In this document: piece after piece, positions 16,480 to 24,292 of the stretch
Numbering within the stretch: the stretch's first letter is position 1
How the letters are laid out: every line of letters begins with the position of its first letter
Origin: Candidatus Puniceispirillum sp.
GTDB lineage: Bacteria > Electryoneota > RPQS01 > DYHQ01
Direction: 5' to 3'
Assembly (NCBI GenBank): GCA_020724065.1
Contig: DYHQ01000005.1
Location: forward strand, 1 to 45,211
Length of the DNA stretch: 45,211 nt
Translations under genes and position numbers: made by a program
Notes under the pieces: model-generated
The model's input: only the letters and a program-made list of their open reading frames with translations
What the model was told of the DNA's origin: nothing
Database searches by the model: none

Positions 16480-16995
16480 ATGGACGGCCCGCGTTACTGC
16501 GCCGCATGTGGGGCTCTGCTCGAGGTGGCCCAGGTTGAAAACCGCCAGCGCTCCATCTGCAGACACTGTGGTCATATCCACTATGTGAACCCCATTCCAT
16601 CGGTCGTGGCTCTGCTTGAGCAGAACGGCGCGGTTCTTCTTGTCCAGCGTGCCGTGGAGCCGGGAAAGGGAAATTGGTGCCTGCCGGGTGGATTCATTGA
16701 GACCGGAGAGACGATAGCGGATGCGGTGATCCGAGAAGTGATGGAAGAAACGGGGCTCGAGTGTCGCCCTTTGGAAGTGTGGGATGTTTGCAGCGACCTC
16801 GGCGGGTTCTATGGGGATATTCTCGTGGTCTGCTATCGTGCTCAGAGCCTCGGTGGGACTCTGAAAGCAGGCGATGACGCCATGCACCTTGATTTCTTTC
16901 ATAGAGACAATGTCCCTCGGCTCGCTTTCCGCTGTCATGCACGGTTTCTCGAAAAATTCTGGAGACAGAAACTTGCCTTTCACCCGCATCATTAA
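16480..16995 (+). CDS. Nudix hydrolase with N-terminal zinc ribbon
   Basis: 171 aa. The N-terminus carries two Cys pairs, CAAC and CRHC (about residues 7-10 and 27-30), a zinc ribbon like that of NadC-linked or ADP-ribose/NADH-type Nudix enzymes. The complete Nudix box GX5EX7REUXEEXGU spans G71 to L93, with R85, E86, E89 and E90 as the metal ligands. Substrate is a nucleoside diphosphate linked to something; the ribbon suggests a dinucleotide such as NADH, but this is a guess. ATG 16480 lies one base after the dehydrogenase stop. The next gene starts 7 bases downstream. Confidence 0.9.
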   Translation: MDGPRYCAACGALLEVAQVENRQRSICRHCGHIHYVNPIPSVVALLEQNGAVLLVQRAVEPGKGNWCLPGGFIETGETIADAVIREVMEETGLECRPLEVWDVCSDLGGFYGDILVVCYRAQSLGGTLKAGDDAMHLDFFHRDNVPRLAFRCHARFLEKFWRQKLAFHPHH

Positions 16996-17002
16996 GAGAT
17001 GG

Positions 17003-17971
17003 ATGAAATGGGCAGCGCCGCCGGTTCTTGGTATTGTTTGGTTGAGCTGCACCATTGAAGAGTCCCCTGAACTCCAGACAGGCAGCATCGAAGTGCGTCT
17101 CTTCGATTCGAGCGGCACAGAAATTTACAATGCCGAAATCTATGTTGACAGCGTGGTGAAGGGGCAACTAACGCCGGCAGTTCTCAGTGGCGTTGCGGTT
17201 GGCCAACGACAGCTTCGCGTCTGGAAGTCGGGTTATTATCCAGTTGACACTCTGGTGGAGGTCCTCCAGTTCGACACGATTCAAGTTTCTCTCGACACAA
17301 AGATCTCGCCGACCGGCGCGATTGAACTTCTGGATGCACCGGCGGGAGTAACTCTCCTGCTGAACGGAGAAGCGAACGGCCAAACGCCCCCTCCGGTCTT
17401 TCCAACAATCGGGATAGGCAGTTATCGGCTGTCGGCGTATCTGCCAGACCATGCAACCGACTTGCCCGCTCTGTGGCGAGAGCAGGTTACTTGGGCGGAT
17501 ACACTGCATATTGCAGTTCATTTTACTGAGGCTACGACGGGAAATCAGACAGGCAGTTTGACAATTCCATTTTCGCTCCCGAGTGACTGGAATCGCGATT
17601 ATGCAATCGAGGACTGGCGCGGCCATGTGGTGCTCCTCAATTTCTGGTTCATTGATTGCCCGAATTGTATTTTGGAGTTTCCCTATTTGCAGCAAGTCTA
17701 TCAGGAATCGGGCGGTGATGGAGGCTTTCAGATTCTGGCAGTGAATCCGTATGACGCAATGGAAGACATTCGCCAGTTCCGCACCGAGAGTGGATTGACC
17801 TTTCCGTTCCTGAGTGATGGTGAACATGCTGTCAGTCAGACCGATTATAATGTCGGAATATATCCCACAAATCTGCTGGTAGACAAACGAGGAGTCATTC
17901 GCTACCGAGTCGGGCGAGTCACCTATGACGAGCTTCGGGCTTGGGTGGATGTGCTTCTGGCGGAGCAGTGA
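17003..17971 (+). CDS. PEGA-like repeat plus TlpA thioredoxin-fold protein, possible lipoprotein
   Basis: 322 aa. MKWAAPPVLGIVWLSCTIEE is a signal peptide; the cysteine at position 16 could be lipid-modified, although Trp at -3 departs from the usual lipobox. Two PEGA-like beta modules follow at about 30-95 (IEVRLFDSSGTEIYNAEIYV, LRVWKSGYYPVDT) and 95-155 (TGAIELLDAPAGVTLLLNGE). The C-terminal ~150 residues are a TlpA/AhpC-like thioredoxin domain with active site CPNC (C219-C222) in FWFIDCPNCILEF and the cis-proline region GIYPTNLLVDKRG. Predicted envelope thiol-disulfide oxidoreductase. The CPNC dipeptide differs from the more usual CPPC or CxPC. The longer frame from 16874 overlaps the Nudix gene and was rejected. 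Confidence 0.8.
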   Translation: MKWAAPPVLGIVWLSCTIEESPELQTGSIEVRLFDSSGTEIYNAEIYVDSVVKGQLTPAVLSGVAVGQRQLRVWKSGYYPVDTLVEVLQFDTIQVSLDTKISPTGAIELLDAPAGVTLLLNGEANGQTPPPVFPTIGIGSYRLSAYLPDHATDLPALWREQVTWADTLHIAVHFTEATTGNQTGSLTIPFSLPSDWNRDYAIEDWRGHVVLLNFWFIDCPNCILEFPYLQQVYQESGGDGGFQILAVNPYDAMEDIRQFRTESGLTFPFLSDGEHAVSQTDYNVGIYPTNLLVDKRGVIRYRVGRVTYDELRAWVDVLLAEQ

Positions 17972-17992
17972 TAGAAGAGATTGAAGGAGTTG

Positions 17993-18730
17993 ATGGTGAG
18001 CATACGCATATTTTTCTTGGCGGCTCTTTGTCTCATTTGGGTGGCGAGCGGAAGCGCCCAGACATTTTCTTTTACGGCGGATACTGTCGCTCGATATGGA
18101 GAGGCGGGGGAGCTTGTTGTGTTCCATGCTATGTTCGAGAATCTATTGGACGACACTCAGTCCATTCATTTCCATGTGGATGCCTATGACTTTCCGGATA
18201 CGAACTGGACGATTGGCATCTGCAACCAAGCCGGCTGTTTCCCACCGGGTATCACTGATGTGGACTACACCTATGAGGCGCGTGCACGAGATACCCTCGT
18301 TTCCTTTGATGTTCGCATGACGGAAGTCGGAGATTCCGGACATTTCAGCACAACTTTGACTGCGGCTGTCGATCCTGAAAATCCCCAGACGATTCACTTC
18401 ACGATTTACAAAGGATCCGATGTCGTGTTGCATCAGCGGGCGATTCCCGAGGCAAGCGGTTTCGTAACTTCCTATCCGAATCCGTTCAATAATGAGACGA
18501 CATTGGAATTCTCCATGGCACGCTCTGAGGCGACAGACCTGGTCATCTACGACTTACTTGGGCGAGAAGTCGTGAGAATAGTCGATGGTGAGCGCTTGAA
18601 TCCGGGGGTCCACCGGCTTCAATGGTCCGGGACGAATCGCGACGGGATTTCTCTGCCTTCGGGAGTCTATTTCGTCGGCCTAAGACACCGAGATGAACTC
18701 AGAACTCATCGGCTATATCTTCTTCGGTAA
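17993..18730 (+). CDS. Secreted protein with type IX (Por) C-terminal sorting-type domain
   Basis: 245 aa. Signal peptide MVSIRIFFLAALCLIWVASG followed by SAQ; then an Ig-like beta domain to about residue 150 with a Cys-x4-Cys pair (C77, C82 in WTIGICNQAGCFPPG). From Tyr161 the sequence YPNPFNNETTLEFSM, VIYDLLGREVVRIVDG, HRLQWSGTNRDG and LPSGVYFVGLRH is the FlgD-like/T9SS type A sorting domain that directs export across the outer membrane. ATG 17993 sits 3 bases after AAGGAG; GTG 17996 is also possible. The gene lies between two thioredoxin-fold genes, so its disulfide may be their substrate (inference). Confidence 0.85.
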   Translation: MVSIRIFFLAALCLIWVASGSAQTFSFTADTVARYGEAGELVVFHAMFENLLDDTQSIHFHVDAYDFPDTNWTIGICNQAGCFPPGITDVDYTYEARARDTLVSFDVRMTEVGDSGHFSTTLTAAVDPENPQTIHFTIYKGSDVVLHQRAIPEASGFVTSYPNPFNNETTLEFSMARSEATDLVIYDLLGREVVRIVDGERLNPGVHRLQWSGTNRDGISLPSGVYFVGLRHRDELRTHRLYLLR

Positions 18731-18741
18731 AATGAGGTTTC

Positions 18742-19263
18742 ATGATGAGAATGGCGCAGCGATTTTTGGCATGGTTTTTCGTCGCTCTTGCTGCATTTGC
18801 TATTACAAGTCTCTCGCGCGCGCTCTTTGCTGTCCCGGCTGATTGGACTCTGAAAGACTTAGACGGAGGCCGCTTCACTCTCTCGGAAAATCTGGGCGGA
18901 TGGCCAACGATAATTCTTTTTTGGGCGACATGGTGCCGTCCCTGCAAGCAGGAAATGAAAGACTACAAGAGCATCTTTGAAAGCTATCAAGAGAAGGGCG
19001 TGAAGGTCTTGGCCATCTCGGAGGACAACTCCAAGACCCAGAGCCAGATTAAGCCGTTCATTCAAAACAATGGCTATAATTTCACGGTACTCCTTGATCC
19101 GACCGGTGAGGTTCTGAGAAGCTACGGCGGGGAGTCCATTCCTTTCACCATTGTGCTCGATTCTGTGGGTACAGTTCAAAAGACCTATCGAGGCAAGATT
19201 CAGAGGATAGATGACCTGAGCAAGCTCCTTGAAAAGTTACTTGTGGAATCGGTGGGTGAGTAG
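18742..19263 (+). CDS. TlpA-like thioredoxin-fold protein, envelope
   Basis: 173 aa. N-terminal hydrophobic segment MMRMAQRFLAWFFVALAAFA acts as a signal or anchor. The thioredoxin fold has active site WCRPC (C65, C68) in ILFWATWCRPCKQEM, LAISEDN, and the cis-proline SIPFTIVLDSVG. It probably reduces or maintains disulfides in the envelope, as TlpA/ResA proteins do. The start is ATG 18742 or 18745. Its last 35 bases overlap the longest frame of the barrel gene, so the two are likely coexpressed. Confidence 0.9.
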   Translation: MMRMAQRFLAWFFVALAAFAITSLSRALFAVPADWTLKDLDGGRFTLSENLGGWPTIILFWATWCRPCKQEMKDYKSIFESYQEKGVKVLAISEDNSKTQSQIKPFIQNNGYNFTVLLDPTGEVLRSYGGESIPFTIVLDSVGTVQKTYRGKIQRIDDLSKLLEKLLVESVGE

Positions 19264-20770
19264 CTGCTTTGTTCTTGTTGTTGCCTGCCTGGCCTGCGGC
19301 GTGACACTGGCGCCATTGAGTGCTCAGGAGATTCGGGTGGGCGGATCAAACTTGCTGCGCCTTGACGAAGGCTATGAGGTGAACCCCCTCAAGCATGCAC
19401 AGTTTCCCGACAACCGCGTTTATCGCAGTTTCTTTGAAAATCGTCTGCGCTTGAACATTGCCTATGGCAATTGGACTTTGGGAGGGCGATTCCTGCATTT
19501 CCGTCCTTCCGAAATAGACAAGCGTTTCTTTGCCGTTGAGAGTGAAACCGGGCTTGACAAGCGCTATTTCGATGCCAAGCTCCGTCCTTTGGCAATTCGT
19601 GTTGGCCACTTCGCCGAGGTTTTTGATCATGGTCTCACGCTTGGTCTGTTTGAAGACCGTGAACTCTTCTTCGATAGCGAGCTGGATGGAGTGCGTTTGT
19701 CGTTTGCACGGGGACCCGTTTCGCTCACGGCACTCAAAGGGCGCTCTCGTGCACGTGAGGGATTTCTGGTTGAGGAGGAGGGAGTCACAGGCGCCCATGC
19801 TGAAGTCGTTCCGCTCGCCGGATGGAAAGTGGGGGCAAGTTTCGTCCATCTTGATTCAAGCGGATACCCCGAAGCCCGTCTCCCCGCCGTGAGCGGTTTG
19901 GGGACGATCGGGCCTTTGCAGTTCGGGGGAGAATTCGCGTGGAAAGAGACAGACCTCGGAGTCTCGAAGACTCATGGTCAAGCCTGCTATTTAGAGGTTA
20001 TGGCGACTTCAGGCCAGTACAACTTGCTCATAAATTATAAGGATTATGACTATCGCGGCTGGACCCCGTTCCAGAATCCGCCACTCGTCAGTCGCGAGTT
20101 AGGGCCGCGGCTTCTTCAAAATCGCGAACCTCATGTCTTTTATCCTGAGGATGATGTCGGCTATCAGATTGAACTTCGCGGTGTCGTATTGAAAGAGGTC
20201 TCCGTTCTGGCTCACTTCAATCATTCGAGCCAACATGCCGATGGCCAGAAGGGAATTGCCCTGCCGACATTGCAGGAGCGCGACTGGCCCTATTGGGAGT
20301 TCTTCACGACCGTCGAGAATACCTGGCCGTCCGGATGGAGCCTGGAATGGGAGGGAGGGGTCAATGAAGAAGCCCAGACACAGTTCTGGTACAAGAAGGC
20401 GTGGATGGCCGCCAATGTCGGTGCCCCTATGGGTCAAATGGGTCGCATTCAGTTCGGGGGAGAAGCACTGAGAGTCCGCGATCAACGGAGAGACGAGGAA
20501 TTCGTGGATGAACTGGCGACTCTTGGCTGGGAGGATGGCAAGAGCTTGTCTGTCGAACTGCAATCGCAATGGACGGATGACGAAGCCCTGCGCGAGAGGG
20601 AGGGTGGTTTCTGGCCTTCGGCGGAGATCGCCTATTCGTTCGGGGAGGAACGTCATCGTGCAACTCTCTTTTGGGGCCGCGAGCGTGGAGGCCTGCGGTG
20701 TTCCAACGGATTCTGTCGGCGAGTGCAGCCGTTTGAAGGATTCCGTTTCACTCTCGAGAGTTCGCTGTGA
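19229..20770 (+). CDS. Predicted outer-membrane beta-barrel protein (DUF6029-like)
   Basis: About 513 aa. The start is uncertain: TTG 19229, TTG 19241 and GTG 19256 all give a signal peptide (SSCFVLVVACLACGVTLAPL, then SAQ). After it come alternating beta strands with aromatic ends: YGNWTLGGRFLHF, RVGHFAEVFDHGLTLGLFEDRELFFDSELDGVRLSF and repeated strands ending in GFRFTLESSL, a typical C-terminal beta signal (final hydrophobic Leu). The block 'RVGHFAEVFDHGL.LGLFEDREL' recalls Bacteroidetes DUF6029 proteins. Function is unknown; a porin-like or secretion role is possible. The stop overlaps the selA start by 4 bases. The call is by pattern, not by a catalytic motif. Confidence 0.72.
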   Translation: MKSYLWNRWVSSCFVLVVACLACGVTLAPLSAQEIRVGGSNLLRLDEGYEVNPLKHAQFPDNRVYRSFFENRLRLNIAYGNWTLGGRFLHFRPSEIDKRFFAVESETGLDKRYFDAKLRPLAIRVGHFAEVFDHGLTLGLFEDRELFFDSELDGVRLSFARGPVSLTALKGRSRAREGFLVEEEGVTGAHAEVVPLAGWKVGASFVHLDSSGYPEARLPAVSGLGTIGPLQFGGEFAWKETDLGVSKTHGQACYLEVMATSGQYNLLINYKDYDYRGWTPFQNPPLVSRELGPRLLQNREPHVFYPEDDVGYQIELRGVVLKEVSVLAHFNHSSQHADGQKGIALPTLQERDWPYWEFFTTVENTWPSGWSLEWEGGVNEEAQTQFWYKKAWMAANVGAPMGQMGRIQFGGEALRVRDQRRDEEFVDELATLGWEDGKSLSVELQSQWTDDEALREREGGFWPSAEIAYSFGEERHRATLFWGRERGGLRCSNGFCRRVQPFEGFRFTLESSL

Positions 20771-22182
20771 AGGAGGCTCGCGTTCACATAGACCCACGGC
20801 GCCTGCTGCCATCGGTGGATGTTGTTCTGCAAGAGGACGCTCTTCATGTGTTACGCGGGACAATCTCCTCTGACTTCCTAACGGCAGCGGTGCGTCGTGC
20901 TCTCGAGACTGAGAGAGCGCGAGTCGCCGATGGGCGACCTGTGCCCGATGCCAAGAAGCTGGCCGAAATGGCTGCGACTGAAGTTCGGTCTTGGTTTGAG
21001 AGCCGTCTGCAATCGGTTATCAACGGGACAGGAATCATCCTTCACACAGGTCTTGGTCGAGCTCCGTTAGCCCCAGAGGCACAGGAGGCTGTCCATCGCG
21101 TCGCTCAAGGATACTGCAATCTGGAAATTGATTTGCAGAGCGGACGGCGAGGGGAACGGCAAGAGATTCTCCTGGACGATTTCCAGTCCCTGCTGGGCGT
21201 TGAAGCTGCACTTGTTGTGAATAACAACGCCGCGGGTGTTTTTCTGGTCTTGAGTGTGTTAGCGGCAAAGAGGGAGGTTATCGTCTCTCGCGGTCAGCTT
21301 ATCGAGATTGGAGGGAGCTTCCGTCTTCCCGAAATTATGAACCGGTCCGGCGCAAAGCTCGTTGAAGTCGGAACAACAAATAAGACACGCTTGACGGACT
21401 ATGCCAACGCCATCACCTCAAAGACAGCTTTGATTCTGCGAGCCTATCCTTCCAACTACAAGATTGAAGGTTTTGCAGAGACGGTTCCTCTTGAAGATCT
21501 GGTGACACTTGGACGATCGCATGAGATTCCGGTCGTGGACGATTTGGGAGGTGGCCTTCTCTGGTCGTGGCAGCACCTTGGACTTCCGGAAGAACCTACC
21601 GTCGCTCAGAGTCTTGGAGCGGGGGCGGATCTTGTTCTTTTTTCGGGAGACAAGACGCTGGGTGGCCCACAAGCGGGTATCATCGTCGGCAAAGAGGCTT
21701 TGATCGCGCGATTGAAGCGCCACCCTTTGCTTCGAGTGCTTCGCCCGGACAAACTTCAAATTGCCGCGCTGTCAGCTACGCTGAAGCTTTTTTACGACCG
21801 TGAACACCTCCCGGAGCGGCTGCCGACTTTTGAGCGTCTTGCAGAGCCGGTTGAAAGTGTTCGGAAGCGGGCGGATGACCTTCGGCGAAGGCTGGAGAGT
21901 CGCGCAGATTGGGCGGCTCTGGAAGTCGTGGACACCAAGGCTCAGACCGGTTCCGGCACTTTGCCAGCCGAAGAACTTCCGAGCGCGGGTCTGGCGGTTT
22001 TTCCACGAGGTTGGCGTCCCCATGCCTGGGCACGACAGTTGCGCTTGAGTCGTCCCGCCGTGCTCGGAACACTGCGAGACGAGCGCTTCGTTCTTGATTT
22101 CAGGACAATCTTCCCGTGGCAGGCCGATGCTTTGGCGTCGGTGATTGAGAAAGCATTGACGAAAGAGCGCCATGAAGCGTAG
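20767..22182 (+). CDS. selA: L-seryl-tRNA(Sec) selenium transferase
   Basis: 471 aa PLP enzyme that converts seryl-tRNA(Sec) to selenocysteyl-tRNA(Sec) using selenophosphate. Signatures: N-terminal DPRRLLPSVDVVLQ, VINGTGIILHTGLGRAPLA, SGRRGERQEI, ALVVNNNAAGVFLVL, the PLP contact VVDDLGGGLLW and the Schiff-base Lys296 in FSGDKTLGGPQAGIIVGK. Length and motifs are those of bacterial SelA. The start GTG 20767 overlaps the barrel gene stop (GTGA). With selB 4.4 kb downstream it shows that the organism encodes selenocysteine insertion. selD (selenophosphate synthetase) and selC (tRNA-Sec) were not found in the window. Confidence 0.96.
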   Translation: MKEARVHIDPRRLLPSVDVVLQEDALHVLRGTISSDFLTAAVRRALETERARVADGRPVPDAKKLAEMAATEVRSWFESRLQSVINGTGIILHTGLGRAPLAPEAQEAVHRVAQGYCNLEIDLQSGRRGERQEILLDDFQSLLGVEAALVVNNNAAGVFLVLSVLAAKREVIVSRGQLIEIGGSFRLPEIMNRSGAKLVEVGTTNKTRLTDYANAITSKTALILRAYPSNYKIEGFAETVPLEDLVTLGRSHEIPVVDDLGGGLLWSWQHLGLPEEPTVAQSLGAGADLVLFSGDKTLGGPQAGIIVGKEALIARLKRHPLLRVLRPDKLQIAALSATLKLFYDREHLPERLPTFERLAEPVESVRKRADDLRRRLESRADWAALEVVDTKAQTGSGTLPAEELPSAGLAVFPRGWRPHAWARQLRLSRPAVLGTLRDERFVLDFRTIFPWQADALASVIEKALTKERHEA

Positions 22183-23464
22183 CTTTTATCCCGCAATGTG
22201 TGCGATGGCGCTGCTCCTGCTTGTGCCGATGGGCTCGGTCGGAGCCGCGCTTGTGGAATGGATCACGATAGACGGTGCGATTGGACCCGTTGCCGCGCAT
22301 TACATTCGCGAGGGCATTGACCGTGCTCAGGATAACCACGCGGAGTGTCTGGTGATCGAAATGGACACGCCTGGTGGTTTGATGAAATCAATGCGGATGA
22401 TTTGCAAAGACATCCTTGCGGCCCAAGTGCCCGTTGTGGTCTATGTTTCACCGGCGGGTTCGCGGGCGGGCTCGGCGGGCGTCTTCATTACTCTGGTCGC
22501 CCACATTGCGGCCATGGCACCGGGGACAAACATCGGAGCGGCGCATCCGATTGATATTGGCGGACAAGGCGGCGGCGACTCATCCCAAGTGATGGAGCAG
22601 AAAATCACGAATGATGCCGTTGCTTTTGTGCGCACCCTTGCCGAGAAGCGAGGCCGCAACGCCGATTGGGCGGAAAAGGCCGTGCGAGAAAGTGCTGCAA
22701 TTACAGAGAAAGAGGCTCTGGACCTCCATGTGATAGATTACATCGCTCCGACACCGGATAGTCTGCTCGCGCTCATTGATGGCGATACGATTCGAATTGA
22801 CGGTCGCGAGATTATCTTGGCGACGAAGGGAGCCGCTGTAGATAAGGTGCTGATGAATTGGCGACTGAACCTCCTGGCTCTCCTGTCGGATCCGAACATC
22901 GCCTACATTCTACTCCTCTTAGGTATTTACGGAATTTTCTTCGAGCTTTACAACCCTGGCGCCATCCTTCCCGGAATTGTCGGAGGGATCTGTCTCATCA
23001 TCGCCTTCTACAGCCTGCAGCTCTTGCCTGTAAATTTGGCAGGAGTCCTGCTGATTGCATTGGCTGTCGTGCTCTTCTTGCTGGAGATCAAGGTCATGAG
23101 CTACGGGCTGTTGTCTATTGGGGGAGTCATTTCGTTTTTGCTCGGTTCCTTGATGCTATTCGATGTTTCTTTTCCGGGAGCGAAAGTGAGTCCTAGCGTG
23201 ATCATACCAGCAACGATTTTTACTGCTCTGTTCTTCCTCTTCGCCGTCGGGATGGGCATTCGTGCCCAGAGAAGGAAAGTGACAACGGGAATGGAAGGCC
23301 TCATCGGCGAAATTGGCACGGTGGTTTCGCCTTTATCTCCGATGGGAACTGTGCTTCTTCACGGCGAACTGTGGAAAGCCGTCGCAACATCGCCGATCGA
23401 GAAGGACCGAGATGTCCGTGTGATTGCTGTCGAGCACCTGAAATTGACTGTCGAACCTATTTAA
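22172..23464 (+). CDS. NfeD-family membrane-bound serine protease (ClpP-class)
   Basis: 430 aa, NfeD1b type. A signal peptide (first ~26 aa) leads to a ClpP-class protease domain in which VIEMDTPGGLMKSMR, the nucleophile Ser101 in RAGSAGVFITLVAH and Lys144 in MEQKITNDAVAF match the Ser/Lys dyad known from Pyrococcus homologues. Four to five membrane helices lie between about residues 230 and 370 and a C-terminal OB-fold-like domain (LIGEIGTVVSPLSPMGTVLLHGELWKAVA) follows. The start ATG 22172 overlaps selA by 11 bases. NfeD proteases usually act together with a slipin, which is the next gene. Confidence 0.93.
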   Translation: MKRSFYPAMCAMALLLLVPMGSVGAALVEWITIDGAIGPVAAHYIREGIDRAQDNHAECLVIEMDTPGGLMKSMRMICKDILAAQVPVVVYVSPAGSRAGSAGVFITLVAHIAAMAPGTNIGAAHPIDIGGQGGGDSSQVMEQKITNDAVAFVRTLAEKRGRNADWAEKAVRESAAITEKEALDLHVIDYIAPTPDSLLALIDGDTIRIDGREIILATKGAAVDKVLMNWRLNLLALLSDPNIAYILLLLGIYGIFFELYNPGAILPGIVGGICLIIAFYSLQLLPVNLAGVLLIALAVVLFLLEIKVMSYGLLSIGGVISFLLGSLMLFDVSFPGAKVSPSVIIPATIFTALFFLFAVGMGIRAQRRKVTTGMEGLIGEIGTVVSPLSPMGTVLLHGELWKAVATSPIEKDRDVRVIAVEHLKLTVEPI

Positions 23465-23509
23465 TATCGTCCCCTACGGACGGAAAAGCCAAAAAAGGGA
23501 GGAGTCCCC

Positions 23510-24274
23510 ATGCCTGCTCTTGCATTTATCATCATTGTGCTGATTCTCTTGCTGGTTTCAGCCATTCGAATCCTGAATGAATATGAACGAGGGGTGATTT
23601 TTCGGTTAGGTCGCCTTATTGGCGCGAAAGGTCCCGGCTTGGTGCTGCTGATACCCATCGTTGATCGCATGCAGAGAGTCAGTCTGCGAACCATTGTTTT
23701 GGATGTGCCACCTCAGGATGTCATTACCCGGGACAATGTGTCCGTGCAAGTGAATGCGGTGGTATATTTTCGAGTCATGGATCCGAATAAAGCCATCGTC
23801 GAAGTGGAAAACTTCCTCTTCGCGACTTCTCAGCTCTCGCAGACGACTCTGCGCAGCATTCTGGGACAACAACAGCTTGATGACTTGCTTTCCGAGCGGG
23901 AAAAAATCAATCAAGAGCTGCAGACGATTATCGATCGTCATACGGATCCATGGGGGATCAAGGTATCCATGGTGGAAGTCAAGCATCTGGATTTGCCGCA
24001 GGAAATGAAGCGGGCTATGGCTCGTCAGGCCGAGGCGGAACGAGAGCGACGGGCCAAAATCATTGCGGCTGACGGCGAATTCCAGGCGTCGCAGAAGCTG
24101 GCTGATGCAGCGAAAGTGATCGCGGATTATCCGATGGCTTTGCAATTGCGCTTTCTCCAGACGCTCGTGGAAGTGGCGGCGGAGAACAACTCGACAACGG
24201 TTTTCCCCGTGCCGATAGACCTTTTCACGCCATTTCTCAAAGAGTATGCCAAGAAAGCACCCCAATCTGAATAG
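23510..24274 (+). CDS. Slipin/stomatin (SPFH) family protein
   Basis: 254 aa. One N-terminal membrane helix ([18 protein letters not shown]) followed by an SPFH/Band 7 domain with [55 protein letters not shown] and [21 protein letters not shown], then a charged helix region with [17 protein letters not shown]. It ends at residue 254, as slipins do. Slipins oligomerise in membranes and are substrates or partners of NfeD proteases. GGGAGGAG precedes ATG 23510. The gap from nfeD is 45 bases. Confidence 0.95.
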   Translation: MPALAFIIIVLILLLVSAIRILNEYERGVIFRLGRLIGAKGPGLVLLIPIVDRMQRVSLRTIVLDVPPQDVITRDNVSVQVNAVVYFRVMDPNKAIVEVENFLFATSQLSQTTLRSILGQQQLDDLLSEREKINQELQTIIDRHTDPWGIKVSMVEVKHLDLPQEMKRAMARQAEAERERRAKIIAADGEFQASQKLADAAKVIADYPMALQLRFLQTLVEVAAENNSTTVFPVPIDLFTPFLKEYAKKAPQSE

Positions 24275-24292
24275 AAGAACAGGCCAGATCTA

